This document shows, piece after piece, positions 33,685-42,472 of a stretch of 43,071 nucleotides of DNA. A program made the translations under genes and the position numbers. Numbering within the stretch: the stretch's first letter is position 1; every line of letters starts with the position of its first letter. The notes below the pieces were generated by a model. That model was not told where the DNA came from, searched no databases, and saw nothing but the letters and a program-made list of their open reading frames with translations. The stretch is from assembly GCA_964550565.1 (NCBI GenBank), contig CAZKAI010000026.1:1-43071 (forward strand), written 5' to 3'. The DNA is from Anaeroglomus sp964550565 (lineage in GTDB: Bacteria; Planctomycetota; Phycisphaerae; Sedimentisphaerales; Anaerohalosphaeraceae).

Positions 33685-34782
33685 TTATAAATTCACCGGC
33701 ATGACAATATACAAAAAGCCGCTGCCGCTTTTAAACATGCCCGGACGGTCCGACTGCCCCAGGTGCATCTCAAAATCACTGGATTTGAGCACCCGCAGCA
33801 CATCAATCAGATACTGCGGATTAAACCCGATTTCAATCGGTTCGCTTTCATACTCTAACGACATATCGATCTGGGCGTCACCTGTTTCCGGCGCCCGGCT
33901 GGTAATGACCATATTATTTTTCTTCAGCGACAGCTTGATGCCTTTGCTGTCATCGCTGGCCAGCAGTGCCGCACGACGGACCGCACTTAAAAAAGCATCC
34001 TTGGGCAACGTCAGCTTCTTGTCATAATCCTTGGGAATAATATCGTCGTATTTCGGGAAATTGCCCTCAACCAGATTGGAACTGATCACAACCGGCTCAC
34101 AGGCAATCGTGATATGATTATCCACAAATCGCAGCGAAACGGTTGCTTTATCGCGGGCGGGAATCTTTTCCAACAGCAGCATCGTCTTGCACGGGGCAAT
34201 AATCCGTCCTTCGGGTTCACGCGAAGCCTTGTCCAGAGGCAGTGTGGATTTTGCCAGCCGGCGTCCATCGGTTGCCACCAGCGACAGCTTTTTGCCATGC
34301 ACTTCCCACAAAATACCATTCAGAGCATACCGTGTGCTTTCCTTGGCCGCGGCAAAAACCGTCTGCCCAATGGCTTCCTGCAGGCGGTCCAGGCCAACTT
34401 CGATATCAGCGTTACCATCGAATCCCGGCACCGTCGGATATTGTGTCGGGTCCTGGGTATAAATTGTGAAAAAGCTGTCAGACCCTTTCAAGTGAGCAGA
34501 ATTCTCATCGGTCTCCAGTTCAATAACCTCGTCAAAACTTTCGCGAACAATCGACGAAAACTTATCCGCCGGCACAACGGCTTCGCCGGCCTTATCCACT
34601 TCCACCTGGGTCACCGTATAGGTAATCCCGGCCTCCATATCTGTTGCACACAAACGCACGACATCCTTGTCGGCAACGATTTTCATACACTGCAAAATCG
34701 GCTTGGGTGTCCGGCTCGGAATAATCGAAGTCACCAGCGACAAGGCGTCCTGTAAAGCAGTCCGATTAAATCGTACTTTCAT
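33685..34782 (-). CDS. dnaN: DNA polymerase III sliding clamp (beta subunit)
   Basis: The 365 residues form the three repeated domains of the beta clamp: MKVRFNRTALQDALSLVTSI, LSLVATDGRRLAKSTLPL, and the C-terminal GFNPQYLIDVLRVLKSSDFE ending in FLYIVMPVNL. Length is normal. GGAGG lies 7 nt before the ATG. It is the first gene downstream of the candidate origin, but dnaA is not next to it within this window. Confidence 0.97.
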   Translation of the reverse strand: MKVRFNRTALQDALSLVTSIIPSRTPKPILQCMKIVADKDVVRLCATDMEAGITYTVTQVEVDKAGEAVVPADKFSSIVRESFDEVIELETDENSAHLKGSDSFFTIYTQDPTQYPTVPGFDGNADIEVGLDRLQEAIGQTVFAAAKESTRYALNGILWEVHGKKLSLVATDGRRLAKSTLPLDKASREPEGRIIAPCKTMLLLEKIPARDKATVSLRFVDNHITIACEPVVISSNLVEGNFPKYDDIIPKDYDKKLTLPKDAFLSAVRRAALLASDDSKGIKLSLKKNNMVITSRAPETGDAQIDMSLEYESEPIEIGFNPQYLIDVLRVLKSSDFEMHLGQSDRPGMFKSGSGFLYIVMPVNL

Positions 34783-35329
34783 AAAGCAACCTCCGTTGTT
34801 TTTCAGCGGCAGTCTATCCTGCCTCAGTACCTTAAGCGTTCTTTTTTATCTATTGATAAGCCCATAATCTACTCGATTTTAACGGATTTTGCAAAGTCGT
34901 TTTAAGCAAGATTTTCAACAATGCTGTCCGTGACACTGTGAGAGACTGGTTTGGGTATATTTCAAATATAAGAGTATAAAAATCTTTTTCTTAGTATTTG
35001 TTATATGTCCAGTGAGTTTGTGAGATTCTTCTTTGACTCATTCGCTAAGACTATCTATTATAAAAGGTTATAACGGAAATTAACAAGCTGTAAACGGTGG
35101 AAAACCTGTTAGACGAAGTGTGGTGTTTACAGGAAACCGTGTTATCAATACTGATAATGCGATTTTTCTCACAAAAAATCAAACAATCCTGACAGCAGAA
35201 TTCACAAGTTATCCACATACTATCTCACAAGAGCATGGGGCGTATTACCAGTGAAAATGAATATATTATAGGGTGTTAAATATAAGAATTTTTTAAATAT
35301 TATTCTTTTATGGTCTAAAATAACCAATT
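34783..35329. other. Candidate chromosomal replication origin (oriC)
   Basis: This AT-rich 547-bp intergenic region lies upstream of dnaN. It has one perfect DnaA box TTATCCACA (35209-35217) and two sites with one mismatch: TTTTCAACA (34912-34920) and, on the minus strand, TTTTCCACC (35104-35096). An extremely AT-rich block at about 35258-35329 could be the unwinding element. dnaN, dciA and gyrB follow directly. A dense cluster of boxes is not seen and dnaA is absent, so the call is moderate. Confidence 0.45.
34866..34894 (-). promoter_or_regulatory. Predicted promoter of dnaN
   Basis: On the minus strand TTGCAA (34894-34889), 17 nt and TAGATT (34871-34866). The start would be near 34859, with a leader of about 77 nt to the dnaN ATG. 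Confidence 0.5.
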
Positions 35330-36433
35330 TTATTTAGAGACCAGCTTGCGATGAACTCGTAAGGCATCCAAAAAACGCTGAATATCCTCTGGTATTGGGG
35401 CTGTAAATTCCATCCGTTTTCCTGTGGCAGGATGATTAATTTCAAGTTTCCAGGCGTGCAAGGCCGTCCGACTCAGCAGCGGCTGCTCAATTGCAGACTC
35501 CCGATTTTCAATCTGCCAGGGATAAACCACCTTGCCGCCATACATATCATCCGCCACAATAGGATGTTTGATATACGACATGTGGACACGGATCTGATGG
35601 GTCCGGCCTGTTTTTAAGTCCAGCTCAACCAGAGAATACCCGCGAAAACGTTCCAGAACACGGTAAAAAGTGACTGCCTGCTTGCCAATATCGGGCCGAA
35701 TCGAATACTTCTCACGGATAACAGGGTGAACACCCAGAGGCACATCAATACAATCCCCATCCAGTTCCGGCGCCCCATGGACCACCGCCAGATAAGTCTT
35801 TTTATTGGTGCGTTCCGCAAATTGCCGGGACAGCTTCCAATGAGCGGTATCATTTTTTGCGACGATAATTACCCCAGTGGTATGACGGTCTAGACGATGC
35901 ACGATGCCCGGGCGGTAATCAGCAAAACCTGCCGATAAGTTGTTCTTAAAATGGTAAACCAGCGCATTTACCAGCGTGCCGCATTTATAACCGCGTGCCG
36001 GGTGCACAATCAAATCCGCCTGCTTGTTCACAACAACAACATCATCATCTTCATAAATAATATGCAGCGGGATGTCCTCAGGAATTAGTTCCCGCAGCTC
36101 CCGTGGCGGCAAAATCAAATCAATCTGATCACCCGGATTGAGTTTATAGCTGGGCTTGGCAGGGTGTCCATTGATATTGACCCCCTGCTCCTTAATCAAT
36201 TGCTGCAGCTTAGTCCGGCTGAAATTACTGAAACGCCCAGTCAAATACTGGTCCAGCCGCCTGAACTTGAGATTCTGACCGACACGAAAACAAAGCTGCT
36301 GACCGGCCAATTCCTCAGTTTCGGTGTCCTGAGGCAGGGCTTCCTCATCCAGAGGAATATCCTCTTGCGGTTCTATGGGCAGATTGTCTTCCTGCGGCCC
36401 GACAGGGTCTTTGGACGGCTTTTTAGACGACAT
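35330..36433 (-). CDS. RluA/RluD-family 23S rRNA pseudouridine synthase
   Basis: The 367 residues contain an N-terminal acidic, probably disordered extension (~60 residues), an S4 RNA-binding domain (RRLDQYLTGRFSNFSRTKLQ), and the catalytic signature GIVHRLDRHTTGVIIVAKND whose Asp is the active-site nucleophile. VELDLKTGRTHQIRVHMSYI and GHPIVADDMYG-like sequence complete the family pattern. It is most like RluD, which acts on helix 69 of 23S rRNA, but RluC-type function is not excluded. It precedes the candidate origin and converges towards it in direction of transcription. Confidence 0.92.
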   Translation of the reverse strand: MSSKKPSKDPVGPQEDNLPIEPQEDIPLDEEALPQDTETEELAGQQLCFRVGQNLKFRRLDQYLTGRFSNFSRTKLQQLIKEQGVNINGHPAKPSYKLNPGDQIDLILPPRELRELIPEDIPLHIIYEDDDVVVVNKQADLIVHPARGYKCGTLVNALVYHFKNNLSAGFADYRPGIVHRLDRHTTGVIIVAKNDTAHWKLSRQFAERTNKKTYLAVVHGAPELDGDCIDVPLGVHPVIREKYSIRPDIGKQAVTFYRVLERFRGYSLVELDLKTGRTHQIRVHMSYIKHPIVADDMYGGKVVYPWQIENRESAIEQPLLSRTALHAWKLEINHPATGKRMEFTAPIPEDIQRFLDALRVHRKLVSK

Positions 36434-36441
36434 GGCTGGGA

Positions 36442-37284
36442 TTATTTGGTTTCTGTCTGAGGCTGTGCAGCAGGCGCACCGTCTGTGGCAGCGGGAATTT
36501 CCACTTTTGGCAGGTCAGCAGGTGCCGCCTGAATGCCGGGAGCAGTCGATTCCGGCGTGGCCGGCAGAATTTGAACCTGCGGCTGAATCACCGCGGGCTG
36601 TTCCTTGGGTTTATCCACAAAAGTGTATTTGACATTATTATCAGCCATTTTCTGGATACGCTCCTGAGCCAGTACGGCAACCGGTGTACCCGTGTAAGCT
36701 GCTTCATTGACTATCTTCTGATAAATGTCCTTCGCCTGGTCGAGCTGCCCAAGCTCTTCGGAGCAAAGTCCCTGGCCGAACAAAGCCATGGCCTTCACTA
36801 CAGGCATTTCGGCTTTGCTGAGGGCTTTTTGATAAGATTCCTGTGCCTGCTTAATCTGTGAGGAAACCACATCTTCGGTGACTAACTCTTTGCGGTAAAG
36901 CAAATCCGCACGAAGAGCCTGACCGCGTTTAATCAGGGCAATCGCTGCCAAATCGCCATTAGGGGCTTTTTCGGCCTCTTTTTCCAGATTATTGGCTGCG
37001 ACCAGCAGATTGCTGACCGCATCTGCGGCAGTCGCATCCTGCTGTTGACGCAATAGGGATAACTTGCTCATTTCCAACTGCTCAAGGACGCTGGATACCT
37101 CAGCCTGAGCTTTGGCATCTGATTCTGCACGCCACCGGTTCAGGATCGGCCAACTGATCAGACCGACGATTATCAGACATACACCAATAATCTGGTTGCG
37201 GTATTCCTTCACCAGTCCCGGCAGCTTGCCAATCCACTCCGCCAGTTCGTTAGTCATCAGCTCATGACGTTCTTTTGAATCCAT
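36442..37284 (-). CDS. YfgM-like membrane-anchored TPR protein
   Basis: From ATG at 37284 (AGGA 7 nt upstream; another ATG lies two codons earlier) it has 280 residues. A single membrane helix (IIGVCLIIVGLISWPIL, ~residues 36-52) follows a short cytoplasmic segment. The exterior part has TPR-like helices (AIALIKRGQALRADLLYRK, VKAMALFGQGLCSEELGQLD, AKDIYQKIVNEAAYTGTP), and the last ~60 residues are Pro/Ala/Gln-rich and disordered. YfgM of E. coli links the SecYEG translocon with periplasmic chaperones; similarity here is in layout, not proven by residues. It ends 8 nt before the pseudouridine synthase gene. Confidence 0.65.
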   Translation of the reverse strand: MDSKERHELMTNELAEWIGKLPGLVKEYRNQIIGVCLIIVGLISWPILNRWRAESDAKAQAEVSSVLEQLEMSKLSLLRQQQDATAADAVSNLLVAANNLEKEAEKAPNGDLAAIALIKRGQALRADLLYRKELVTEDVVSSQIKQAQESYQKALSKAEMPVVKAMALFGQGLCSEELGQLDQAKDIYQKIVNEAAYTGTPVAVLAQERIQKMADNNVKYTFVDKPKEQPAVIQPQVQILPATPESTAPGIQAAPADLPKVEIPAATDGAPAAQPQTETK

Positions 37285-37363
37285 ATCCATGTCCTTTGTT
37301 TTGGGCCGATTATCGGCATCTTTATTCCCGATACAATTAGTTCACAATAAGATAAGATGTATC

Positions 37364-37415
37364 ATTATAGAAAGTTTAGTTTTATCTTGCAACAGGACTT
37401 TGCCGACAGTACAGT
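37364..37415. promoter_or_regulatory. Divergent promoters sharing one palindromic -35 element
   Basis: The palindrome TTGCAA at 37387-37392 is followed on the plus strand by 17 nt and TACAGT (37410-37415), and on the minus strand by 17 nt and TATAAT (37369-37364). The plus promoter would serve the S55 peptidase gene, the minus one the YfgM-like gene. A second TTGCAA at 37417-37422 lacks a good -10. Confidence 0.55.
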
Positions 37416-37462
37416 TTTGCAAACAGATTTTTCATGATGATTTTACCAGAATGGAAGGTTGT

Positions 37463-39259
37463 ATGAGACATTTTATAACAGCAATGATACTGGTTAGCTC
37501 ATTGGGGACACAATTTGTTTCCGGAGCAACCCTCCCTGCAAACTGGGATTCTTCCCGCTACATCCTTGTTGATGAAGTCAAGCCGGAGATGGAGGCGTAC
37601 TGCCTGAGCGTCTTTGAAGGCGACAAAGTGGAGAAATTTCCCCTGAAAATCCTCAGCGTGGTCAAACAAGCCAATCCTGCCCGACACATGATCCTGGTGA
37701 TTGGTACCGATGAGCGTTTCAAACATGTCGGCTCGGTCCACGGCTGTTCCGGCTCACCGGTGTATATTGACGGCCGCATGGCCGGGGCTTTGGCTGCAGG
37801 CTGGGACGGTTCCATTGACCCTCTCTACTTAGTGACTCCCATCGAATATATGCTGGCTATCGGCGAAGGCAAAGAAAAACCGGTAACACAAGCAAATACA
37901 ACAAGTTATGTTGAATTGTCAGCCCCTCTTAATCTGGATGCCATCGCACAAAAAGCCATGGCCGACTGGGCACGCACAACGTCAAACAAACCCAGAATGC
38001 CCCTGGTAACCAATCTATCCCCACAGGCTTGCAGTCAGCTTTCAGAAACGTTTTCCTCTGCCGGCTGGATGCCATTGCAGGCCGGCGACCTGGCTCAGGT
38101 CGGCGATAGCTCCCAGATGAAGTCCACCTTCGAGCCGGGCGGTGTCCTGATCCTGCCTTTGTGTTCCGGGGATATTCGCATGGCTGTGACCGGCACAGTC
38201 ACCGAGGTCGTCGGGGATAAAGTCTATGGATTCGGGCACCCGTTTAACGGTATTGGCGCGGTTGAACTGCCGATGGCCGCCGGAACAATCCATACCGTGA
38301 TTGCCACACGCGACTCGTCTTTCAAACTGAGTTCTGCAGGTGAAGTGGCCGGAACCCTGCGTTATGACCAGGAATGCGGCGTGGTCGGGTATGCCGGACC
38401 GATTCCCAAACTCATCGATATTACCGTCAATGTCAAACGATTTGATGACCCCCAGCAGCGGACCCTCCGCTGCAAAGTCGTCCGGGACCGCAGCCTGACA
38501 CCCCGCGTCCTGCGATCGGTGGTCATCGGCGCAGCACTCTTTCAGGGTGAACTCCCCCAGGAACATGCAGTTTCCTATCATTGTAATGTCCTGCTCGAAA
38601 ACGGCCGCAGCATTAAATTTAAAGGCCTGTCTTCCGGCAATTCAGTGGCCGCACCCGCCGCAGAACTGATGTCGCTGGCCGCGGCGCTGATGAATAATCC
38701 CTTCCAGCAGATGCCCCCGGACAATATCACCGTCGATATTGAAATCACGCCAAATAATCTGGCGGTGTCGCTGTGGGATGCCAGGCTGTCCGACAATGTC
38801 GTAAAACCCGGCCAGACGGTCACAATTCAGGCCGCCCTCAAAGGCTTCCGCTCCGAACCGATTCCATTTACCATCGAACTGCCCATCCCGCAGGATTGCC
38901 CCGACGGCAAATATCAGCTTCAGATTCTCGGCTCGGATGCGTACCAGTCTTTCCTGAATAAAACCGCCCCGCAGCGGTTCACTGTGGTGGATGCACAGAG
39001 CCTTCTGGATGGATTCAACAGGGTTCTCAATATCCCGCAGGATCGCCTCTTTGTGTGTCTGTCGATTTCGCAATCGGGCCTTGCCGTACGCAATACTGAG
39101 CTGCCCAATCTGCCGGCCACCAAAATGATGGTCCTGGCCGATGCCAAACGCATCCAGCCCATGAGCCCCTATACCAATTTCGTCGAAACCAGCATTCAAA
39201 CCGGCCTGATTGCTTCAGGCTCGGCTGCCATAGAACTCACCGTGGATAAAAATAAATAA
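37463..39259 (+). CDS. Secreted SpoIVB/S55-type serine peptidase domain protein
   Basis: From ATG at 37463 (GGAAGG upstream) the 598 residues begin with a signal peptide (MRHFITAMILVSSLG). The N-terminal half matches the S55 family: ILVDEVKPEMEAYCLSVFEG, then SVHGCSGSPVYIDGRMAGAL around the Ser expected to be catalytic, LVTPIEYMLAIGEG, and GFGHPFNGIGAVELPMAAG. Spore formers use this family (SpoIVB) to trigger sigma-K activation, but related proteins occur in non-sporulating bacteria with unknown roles. The C-terminal ~200 residues look like beta-sandwich domains. It lies 9 nt before the beta-propeller gene, so they form a two-gene operon. Confidence 0.85.
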   Translation: MRHFITAMILVSSLGTQFVSGATLPANWDSSRYILVDEVKPEMEAYCLSVFEGDKVEKFPLKILSVVKQANPARHMILVIGTDERFKHVGSVHGCSGSPVYIDGRMAGALAAGWDGSIDPLYLVTPIEYMLAIGEGKEKPVTQANTTSYVELSAPLNLDAIAQKAMADWARTTSNKPRMPLVTNLSPQACSQLSETFSSAGWMPLQAGDLAQVGDSSQMKSTFEPGGVLILPLCSGDIRMAVTGTVTEVVGDKVYGFGHPFNGIGAVELPMAAGTIHTVIATRDSSFKLSSAGEVAGTLRYDQECGVVGYAGPIPKLIDITVNVKRFDDPQQRTLRCKVVRDRSLTPRVLRSVVIGAALFQGELPQEHAVSYHCNVLLENGRSIKFKGLSSGNSVAAPAAELMSLAAALMNNPFQQMPPDNITVDIEITPNNLAVSLWDARLSDNVVKPGQTVTIQAALKGFRSEPIPFTIELPIPQDCPDGKYQLQILGSDAYQSFLNKTAPQRFTVVDAQSLLDGFNRVLNIPQDRLFVCLSISQSGLAVRNTELPNLPATKMMVLADAKRIQPMSPYTNFVETSIQTGLIASGSAAIELTVDKNK

Positions 39260-39268
39260 GGAATCATC

Positions 39269-41479
39269 ATGTACACGATTAAAAAAATCAGTCTCGTATC
39301 CATTACAGCGCTCCTCATCGCATCCAGTGCAGTCTCCGCTGTGACCTCCGTCATCGTTCGCCACAAAACCAGCGACGACCTGCTCAAAGGCACCACCGAT
39401 GCGGTGGTGGTGGACTCTGAAGGCGAAATTCGGCTGGCCCCCAAAACCGAAACCCTTAGTTTTGCCGGCCTGCTCGACGACATCTGGAGTGTCAACACCG
39501 TCTTATCCGACAAAGCCGGCACGCTGTATTTCGGTACCAGCCCCGCGGGCAAGATCGTTCGCTTCCGCGATGGTAAGGCAGACCTGCTGTACCCCAAGCA
39601 GCCCGAGCCCGCTGCTCAGCCGGAAACCACTGATCCTGCTGCTGTTCAGCAAAGCCCGCAGCCCAATGAGCATGTCTATGCCCTGGCACTCGATGTTGCA
39701 GGACGCGTCCTGGCTGGAGTCAGCGGCGAAAAAGGCAAACTCGTCCGCATCGCAAACGGCACCGAGACCGTCTTCGAGAATGAAAAAGTCCAGTACATCT
39801 TTGCGATTCTGCTGGATAAAGACAACAACATCTATCTGGCCACCGGGCCCAACGGTCAAATCTGGCAGCTCGATGCATTCGCTCAAAACCCCCGGCTGGT
39901 CTGTGAATTGAAAGACAAAAACATCCTATCAATGGCCTTCGGCGCCGATGGCTCTCTTTTTGCCGGCTCCGACACCCGCGGCATCGTCTATCGCATTCAG
40001 CCCGCCACAGGTCAATACACCGTCCTGTTCGACAGCGATCAGGATGAAATTACCGCCCTGCGTGTCGCCGCTGATGGCTTCATTTATGCCGCCGCGACCA
40101 GCGCCAATGTCGCCAACCAGCAGCTTCAGGCTGGGGCCTCTCTTAAAAAAGCCCCCGGCAAGCCCGATGCCCCCGCTTCCGGCAGCCCTGCTCCCACCGA
40201 CGGCGGCCTGAATCTCAAGACCCCCGCCACCGACGAACAGAAAAATCAGCCCGCACAGCCCCAGCAGCAGGCCCCCAGGGCCCCTGCTCCCAAGTCGGCG
40301 GGTTTCGTCTATAAAATTTCACCCGAAGGATTTGTCACAGCGATTTTCACCGAGCCGGCGGTCTTCTATACCCTGCTGGATAAAAGCGACAAGCTCCTGC
40401 TCGGCGTCGGCCCCAAAGCCAAGCTGTTTTCCATCGATCCGGTGTCCGAACAGCGCCTGGTCGTCTATGAAAATAAAACCAGTTCGCAGATTACCGCCTC
40501 TGTTGTCGATGGCAAAGATGTGATTCTGGCATTGGCTAATCCTGCCTCCGTCGTCCGTCTGTGTGATGCCCTGAGCCGTAAAGGTACTTACACCTCCGAC
40601 CTTATCGACGCCGGCCAGCCCGCCCGCTGGGGCAAGATTCAGCTTGATGCCGACATCCCCGACGGATGCAAAGTTCTGCTGTCAGTCCGCTCCGGCAATG
40701 TCAAAGACCCCAACGACTCGACGTTCTCCGCATGGTCCCAGGATACCGCAGTCACCGCGCCTGTGGATGCCGCCTGCCCGGTTGGACGCTTCTGCCAGTA
40801 TCGCCTGACCTTCCAGTCGAATGACGATGCCGCAACGCCGGTTGTCCGTGAAGTTGCCGTTGCCCAGGTCATTCCCAATCTCGCCCCGCGCGTGCAGGCG
40901 GTTACCGCACAAAAAGCCGATAAGCAGAAGCCCTTTGCCCTGCTCATCCAGACCCGCGCCGAAGACGACAATAAAGACCCGCTTGAGTATACCATCGAGA
41001 TGCGCAAGATCGGCCGCAGCAACTGGATTCTCATCAAAGACAAACTGGACCAGCCCAAATATGAATGGGATACCCGCACCGTGGAAGACGGCCGCTATGA
41101 AATCCGCGTGACTGTTTCCGACCGTCTGGGCAATAATGAAGTTTCCGCTCTGACGGCCTCGCGCATCTGCGACCCCATTATCATCGACAACACCGCCCCG
41201 GCAGTGAAAAATGACAACCTGACCGTCGAAGGTACCGTTGCCAAGCTGACCCTGTCGGTCGTCGATGAACTGTCCGTCATCGGCAAGGTTCAATACACCA
41301 TCGATAGTGACACCGCATGGAAGTCCAGCCTGCCCGACGATGGCGTTTATGATACCACTGATGAACAGGTCACCATCATTGTCTCCGAGCTCAAAAAAGG
41401 CAGCCATGTTCTGGCCGTCAGTGTTGCCGATGATCTGGGCAACACCACCTATAAGACCTGGCAAATCAATGTCGATTAA
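39269..41479 (+). CDS. Secreted beta-propeller protein with Ig-like C-terminal region
   Basis: The 736 residues begin with a signal peptide (ISLVSITALLIASSAVSA). Repeated blades read NIYLATGPNGQIWQLD, SLFAGSDTRGIVYRIQPATG, FIYAAATSANVANQQLQ and GFVYKISPEGFVTAIF, in the style of NHL or SMP-30-like propellers. Two low-complexity Pro/Ala/Gln linkers interrupt the propeller (about residues 108-128 and 288-350). The last ~200 residues form Ig- or cadherin-like beta domains (RAEDDNKDPLEYTIEMRKI, YEIRVTVSDRLGNNEVSAL). It is probably periplasmic or surface-exposed. Coupling to the S55 peptidase suggests a shared role; the substrate or partner is unknown. Confidence 0.75.
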   Translation: MYTIKKISLVSITALLIASSAVSAVTSVIVRHKTSDDLLKGTTDAVVVDSEGEIRLAPKTETLSFAGLLDDIWSVNTVLSDKAGTLYFGTSPAGKIVRFRDGKADLLYPKQPEPAAQPETTDPAAVQQSPQPNEHVYALALDVAGRVLAGVSGEKGKLVRIANGTETVFENEKVQYIFAILLDKDNNIYLATGPNGQIWQLDAFAQNPRLVCELKDKNILSMAFGADGSLFAGSDTRGIVYRIQPATGQYTVLFDSDQDEITALRVAADGFIYAAATSANVANQQLQAGASLKKAPGKPDAPASGSPAPTDGGLNLKTPATDEQKNQPAQPQQQAPRAPAPKSAGFVYKISPEGFVTAIFTEPAVFYTLLDKSDKLLLGVGPKAKLFSIDPVSEQRLVVYENKTSSQITASVVDGKDVILALANPASVVRLCDALSRKGTYTSDLIDAGQPARWGKIQLDADIPDGCKVLLSVRSGNVKDPNDSTFSAWSQDTAVTAPVDAACPVGRFCQYRLTFQSNDDAATPVVREVAVAQVIPNLAPRVQAVTAQKADKQKPFALLIQTRAEDDNKDPLEYTIEMRKIGRSNWILIKDKLDQPKYEWDTRTVEDGRYEIRVTVSDRLGNNEVSALTASRICDPIIIDNTAPAVKNDNLTVEGTVAKLTLSVVDELSVIGKVQYTIDSDTAWKSSLPDDGVYDTTDEQVTIIVSELKKGSHVLAVSVADDLGNTTYKTWQINVD

Positions 41480-41500
41480 ACGAAGCTATCACGAAAAACA

Positions 41501-41532
41501 AAAGCCCGCAGCGTATTGCTGTGGGCTTTTTT
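41501..41532. terminator. Bidirectional Rho-independent terminator
   Basis: AAGCCCGCAGC-GTAT-TGCTGTGGGCTT forms a strong hairpin. On the plus strand it is followed by TTTTTT (end of the beta-propeller gene), and on the minus strand by TTTTGTTTTT (end of the BLUF-like gene). Confidence 0.88.
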
Positions 41533-41611
41533 ATTGAAGGACACAAGCTGGGTCGGAATTTACGATGCGTTCGTGTAGACCTTGTGTCTTCAGAGGCTGC
41601 TGTTATGCATG

Positions 41612-42091
41612 TTAAGACTCCGAGGCCATACACTGCTGCCCGGCCGAACGGAATTTCCGTAAAAATTGAAACATCCGTCCTGAGCACACTCCTAAATCCT
41701 CATGCGACCACTTGGGATTCCTCATCAAGGGATTAAAGCCCGGCGTCATCTCCGCCATCAGCCAGTCATTGGGCCGGAAGCCCATCGTCCAGTCGTGAAA
41801 TTGCCGGTTATGAAGGGGTTCCAGAAGCAGAATAGATGTGTCTTTATATCGACAATCCCCGCAAATCCCCTCGTACACCTCCTGAATCAGGCTTTGCGGC
41901 CCTTCGAGCACCCCCACAAATGTTTGCTCGTTATAAAGCAGAATCCCCGTAATACCCATCGAACGGTACCGCGGCCGCTTCGTCAAAAGCAGATCAACAA
42001 GCTCATCATCAGTGAATAATTTTGCCTCAGAACTGACATACATCAGGCAAATGAGTTGTTCGGTGGTAAATGCATCCATTTGTACGGACAT
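41612..42091 (-). CDS. BLUF-like domain protein lacking key flavin-site residues
   Basis: From ATG at 42091 (AAGGGG 5 nt upstream) the protein has 159 residues. The fold is recognisable: LICLMYVSSEAKLFTDDELV, MGITGILLYNEQTFVGVLEG, YKDTSILLLEPLHNRQFHDW and TMGF. BLUF domains bind FAD and sense blue light through a Tyr-Gln pair. The Tyr of LMYVS is present, but the Gln expected in FLQVLEG is Gly here (FVGVLEG), and the Asn expected four residues before GITG is Tyr. A normal photocycle is therefore unlikely. A C-terminal ~45-residue extension is unassigned. A longer frame from 42151 adds 20 residues without a ribosome site. Confidence 0.82.
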   Translation of the reverse strand: MSVQMDAFTTEQLICLMYVSSEAKLFTDDELVDLLLTKRPRYRSMGITGILLYNEQTFVGVLEGPQSLIQEVYEGICGDCRYKDTSILLLEPLHNRQFHDWTMGFRPNDWLMAEMTPGFNPLMRNPKWSHEDLGVCSGRMFQFLRKFRSAGQQCMASES

Positions 42092-42395
42092 CGTGACCCC
42101 TTTCGTACGGTACAAAATGAATTTTCCAGAGAGCCCTGGTACAAATATCAACAGTGCCCTTCTATTGCTTGTGCTCCATCAGGATGGTCTCATACCATTG
42201 TTTTATATCGTAAAGCGTCCTGAATAGACTTTAGTGATTCCATCCTTTTTCACCGCAAAATGCCCTGTAAGCATAAAATTCAGTAAAAATACGGATATAT
42301 CGTGCAAATGGTTAATCTTCTCCATTTAAACCCATATAGAATTTTCTTACAATTTTGTCACTCTTTGCATTAAAGTAATTCTAAAAAGTTCGGGT

Positions 42396-42424
42396 TTGAA
42401 AATAAACGATAGAAATTGTAGGAT
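42396..42424 (+). promoter_or_regulatory. Possible promoter of the terminal TPR gene
   Basis: TTGAAA (42396-42401), a 17-nt spacer and TAGGAT (42419-42424). The leader would be about 120 nt and include the repeat remnant. Confidence 0.3.
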
Positions 42425-42445
42425 ATGTCCATGGAAAACACTTTA

Positions 42446-42472
42446 TATACTGATCCTGGATGAAATTTTCCG
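42446..42472. repeat. Remnant of the dispersed repeat (one end only)
   Basis: TATACTGATCCTG is identical to the end of copy 2, and TTTTCCG follows in register; about 24 of 27 positions agree. The rest of the element, including the ATACCC/GGGTAT palindrome, is missing. Confidence 0.55.
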
